Shown here: positions 5,868-6,134 of the stretch, piece after piece
Position numbering within the stretch: the stretch's first letter is position 1
Layout: the number at the start of each line of letters is the position of its first letter
Assembly: GCA_021828635.1 (NCBI GenBank)
Contig: JAJZEJ010000442.1
Coordinates: 1-6,134, forward strand
Direction of reading: 5' to 3'
DNA: 6,134 nt
Origin: Chloroflexota bacterium
Lineage (GTDB): Bacteria; Chloroflexota; Ktedonobacteria; Ktedonobacterales; Ktedonobacteraceae
Made by a program: the position numbers and the translations under genes
The notes under the pieces: generated by a model
What the model was told of the DNA's origin: nothing
Seen by the model: only the letters and a program-made list of their open reading frames with translations
Databases searched by the model: none

Positions 5868-6134
5868 CTATGCTTTCGTCGCGCATACTGCAATAACACT
5901 TACGTTGTCTTCCCCCCCATTTTCAAGTGCCATCTTTAATAATAGCCCACTTATATGTGAGGCGTCAGGAGCTGAGGAGCGCATAATATCTTCTATCACG
6001 CTATCATGTACCATTTCCCATAAACCATCAGAGCAGAGTAACAGCATGTCATCTGCCTGTAGCGATACTTTGAAGCTATCCAGCTCAACCGTAGGATTCT
6101 CGCCCAAACAACGATAAATCTGGTTGCGCCTGGG
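5868..6134 (-). CDS. PP2C-family Ser/Thr protein phosphatase, C-terminal part (5' end outside window)
   Basis: The frame is open from the right edge to the TAG at 5870-5868, giving 88 visible residues. They match the C-terminal third of bacterial PP2C phosphatases (PrpC/Stp type), metal-dependent enzymes that remove phosphate from Ser/Thr and usually oppose Hanks-type kinases. The visible hallmarks are YRCLGENP (the usual RxLG step before the last beta strands), DDMLLLCSDGLWEMV with metal-ligand Asp36 of the visible part, and GGEDNVSVIAV with the second metal-ligand Asp76. The protein ends shortly after this motif, as stand-alone phosphatases do, with no membrane tail. The TTG at 6107 is only an internal codon, because conserved residues continue upstream of it. 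A partner kinase may lie outside the window, but that cannot be seen. Whether it shares a transcript with the kinase-amidase pair 112 nt downstream is unclear. Confidence 0.9.
   Translation of the reverse strand, partial: PRRNQIYRCLGENPTVELDSFKVSLQADDMLLLCSDGLWEMVHDSVIEDIMRSSAPDASHISGLLLKMALENGGEDNVSVIAVCATKA

Overview
The window (about 50 % G+C by eye, estimated not computed) looks like chromosomal sequence from a free-living bacterium rich in signal transduction, probably Chloroflexota of the Ktedonobacteria type. That assignment is an inference from gene style: an ECF sigma factor paired with a multidomain membrane anti-sigma, a PP2C phosphatase, and palindromic repeats between genes. No marker gene proves it. 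There is no rRNA, tRNA, CRISPR array or transposase.

Layout. The left half reads on the + strand. First comes the C-terminal end of a large protein, probably a glycoside hydrolase (beta-galactosidase-like), closed by a strong intrinsic terminator at 614-650. A 304-nt non-coding stretch follows, holding that terminator, a degraded palindrome, and two candidate promoters for the next operon. One of these has the GGAAC/GTC look of an ECF-sigma promoter. The operon encodes an ECF sigma factor (891-1457) and, 50 nt downstream, a 630-residue membrane protein (1508-3400). This protein joins an N-terminal zinc-binding anti-sigma domain, one membrane helix, a TPR-like linker and a complete Leu/Ile/Val-binding-protein-type receptor domain.

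The right half reads on the - strand and converges on the first half. In transcription order it holds the C-terminal end of a PP2C-type Ser/Thr phosphatase (cut by the right edge), a PfkB/ribokinase-family sugar kinase, and an amidase-signature hydrolase. The kinase stop codon overlaps the ribosome binding site of the amidase, so those two are probably translationally coupled. The 101-nt gap between the converging operons is almost entirely one 42-nt inverted repeat, likely a small palindromic or MITE-like element that may also serve as a bidirectional terminator.

Most notable system. The sigma/anti-sigma pair looks like a ligand-gated transcription switch. An ABC-type solute-binding domain is fused directly to an anti-sigma factor, with no transporter genes beside it. 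Binding of a small molecule outside the cell could release the sigma factor inside. The domain order is read from the sequence; the mechanism is inference.
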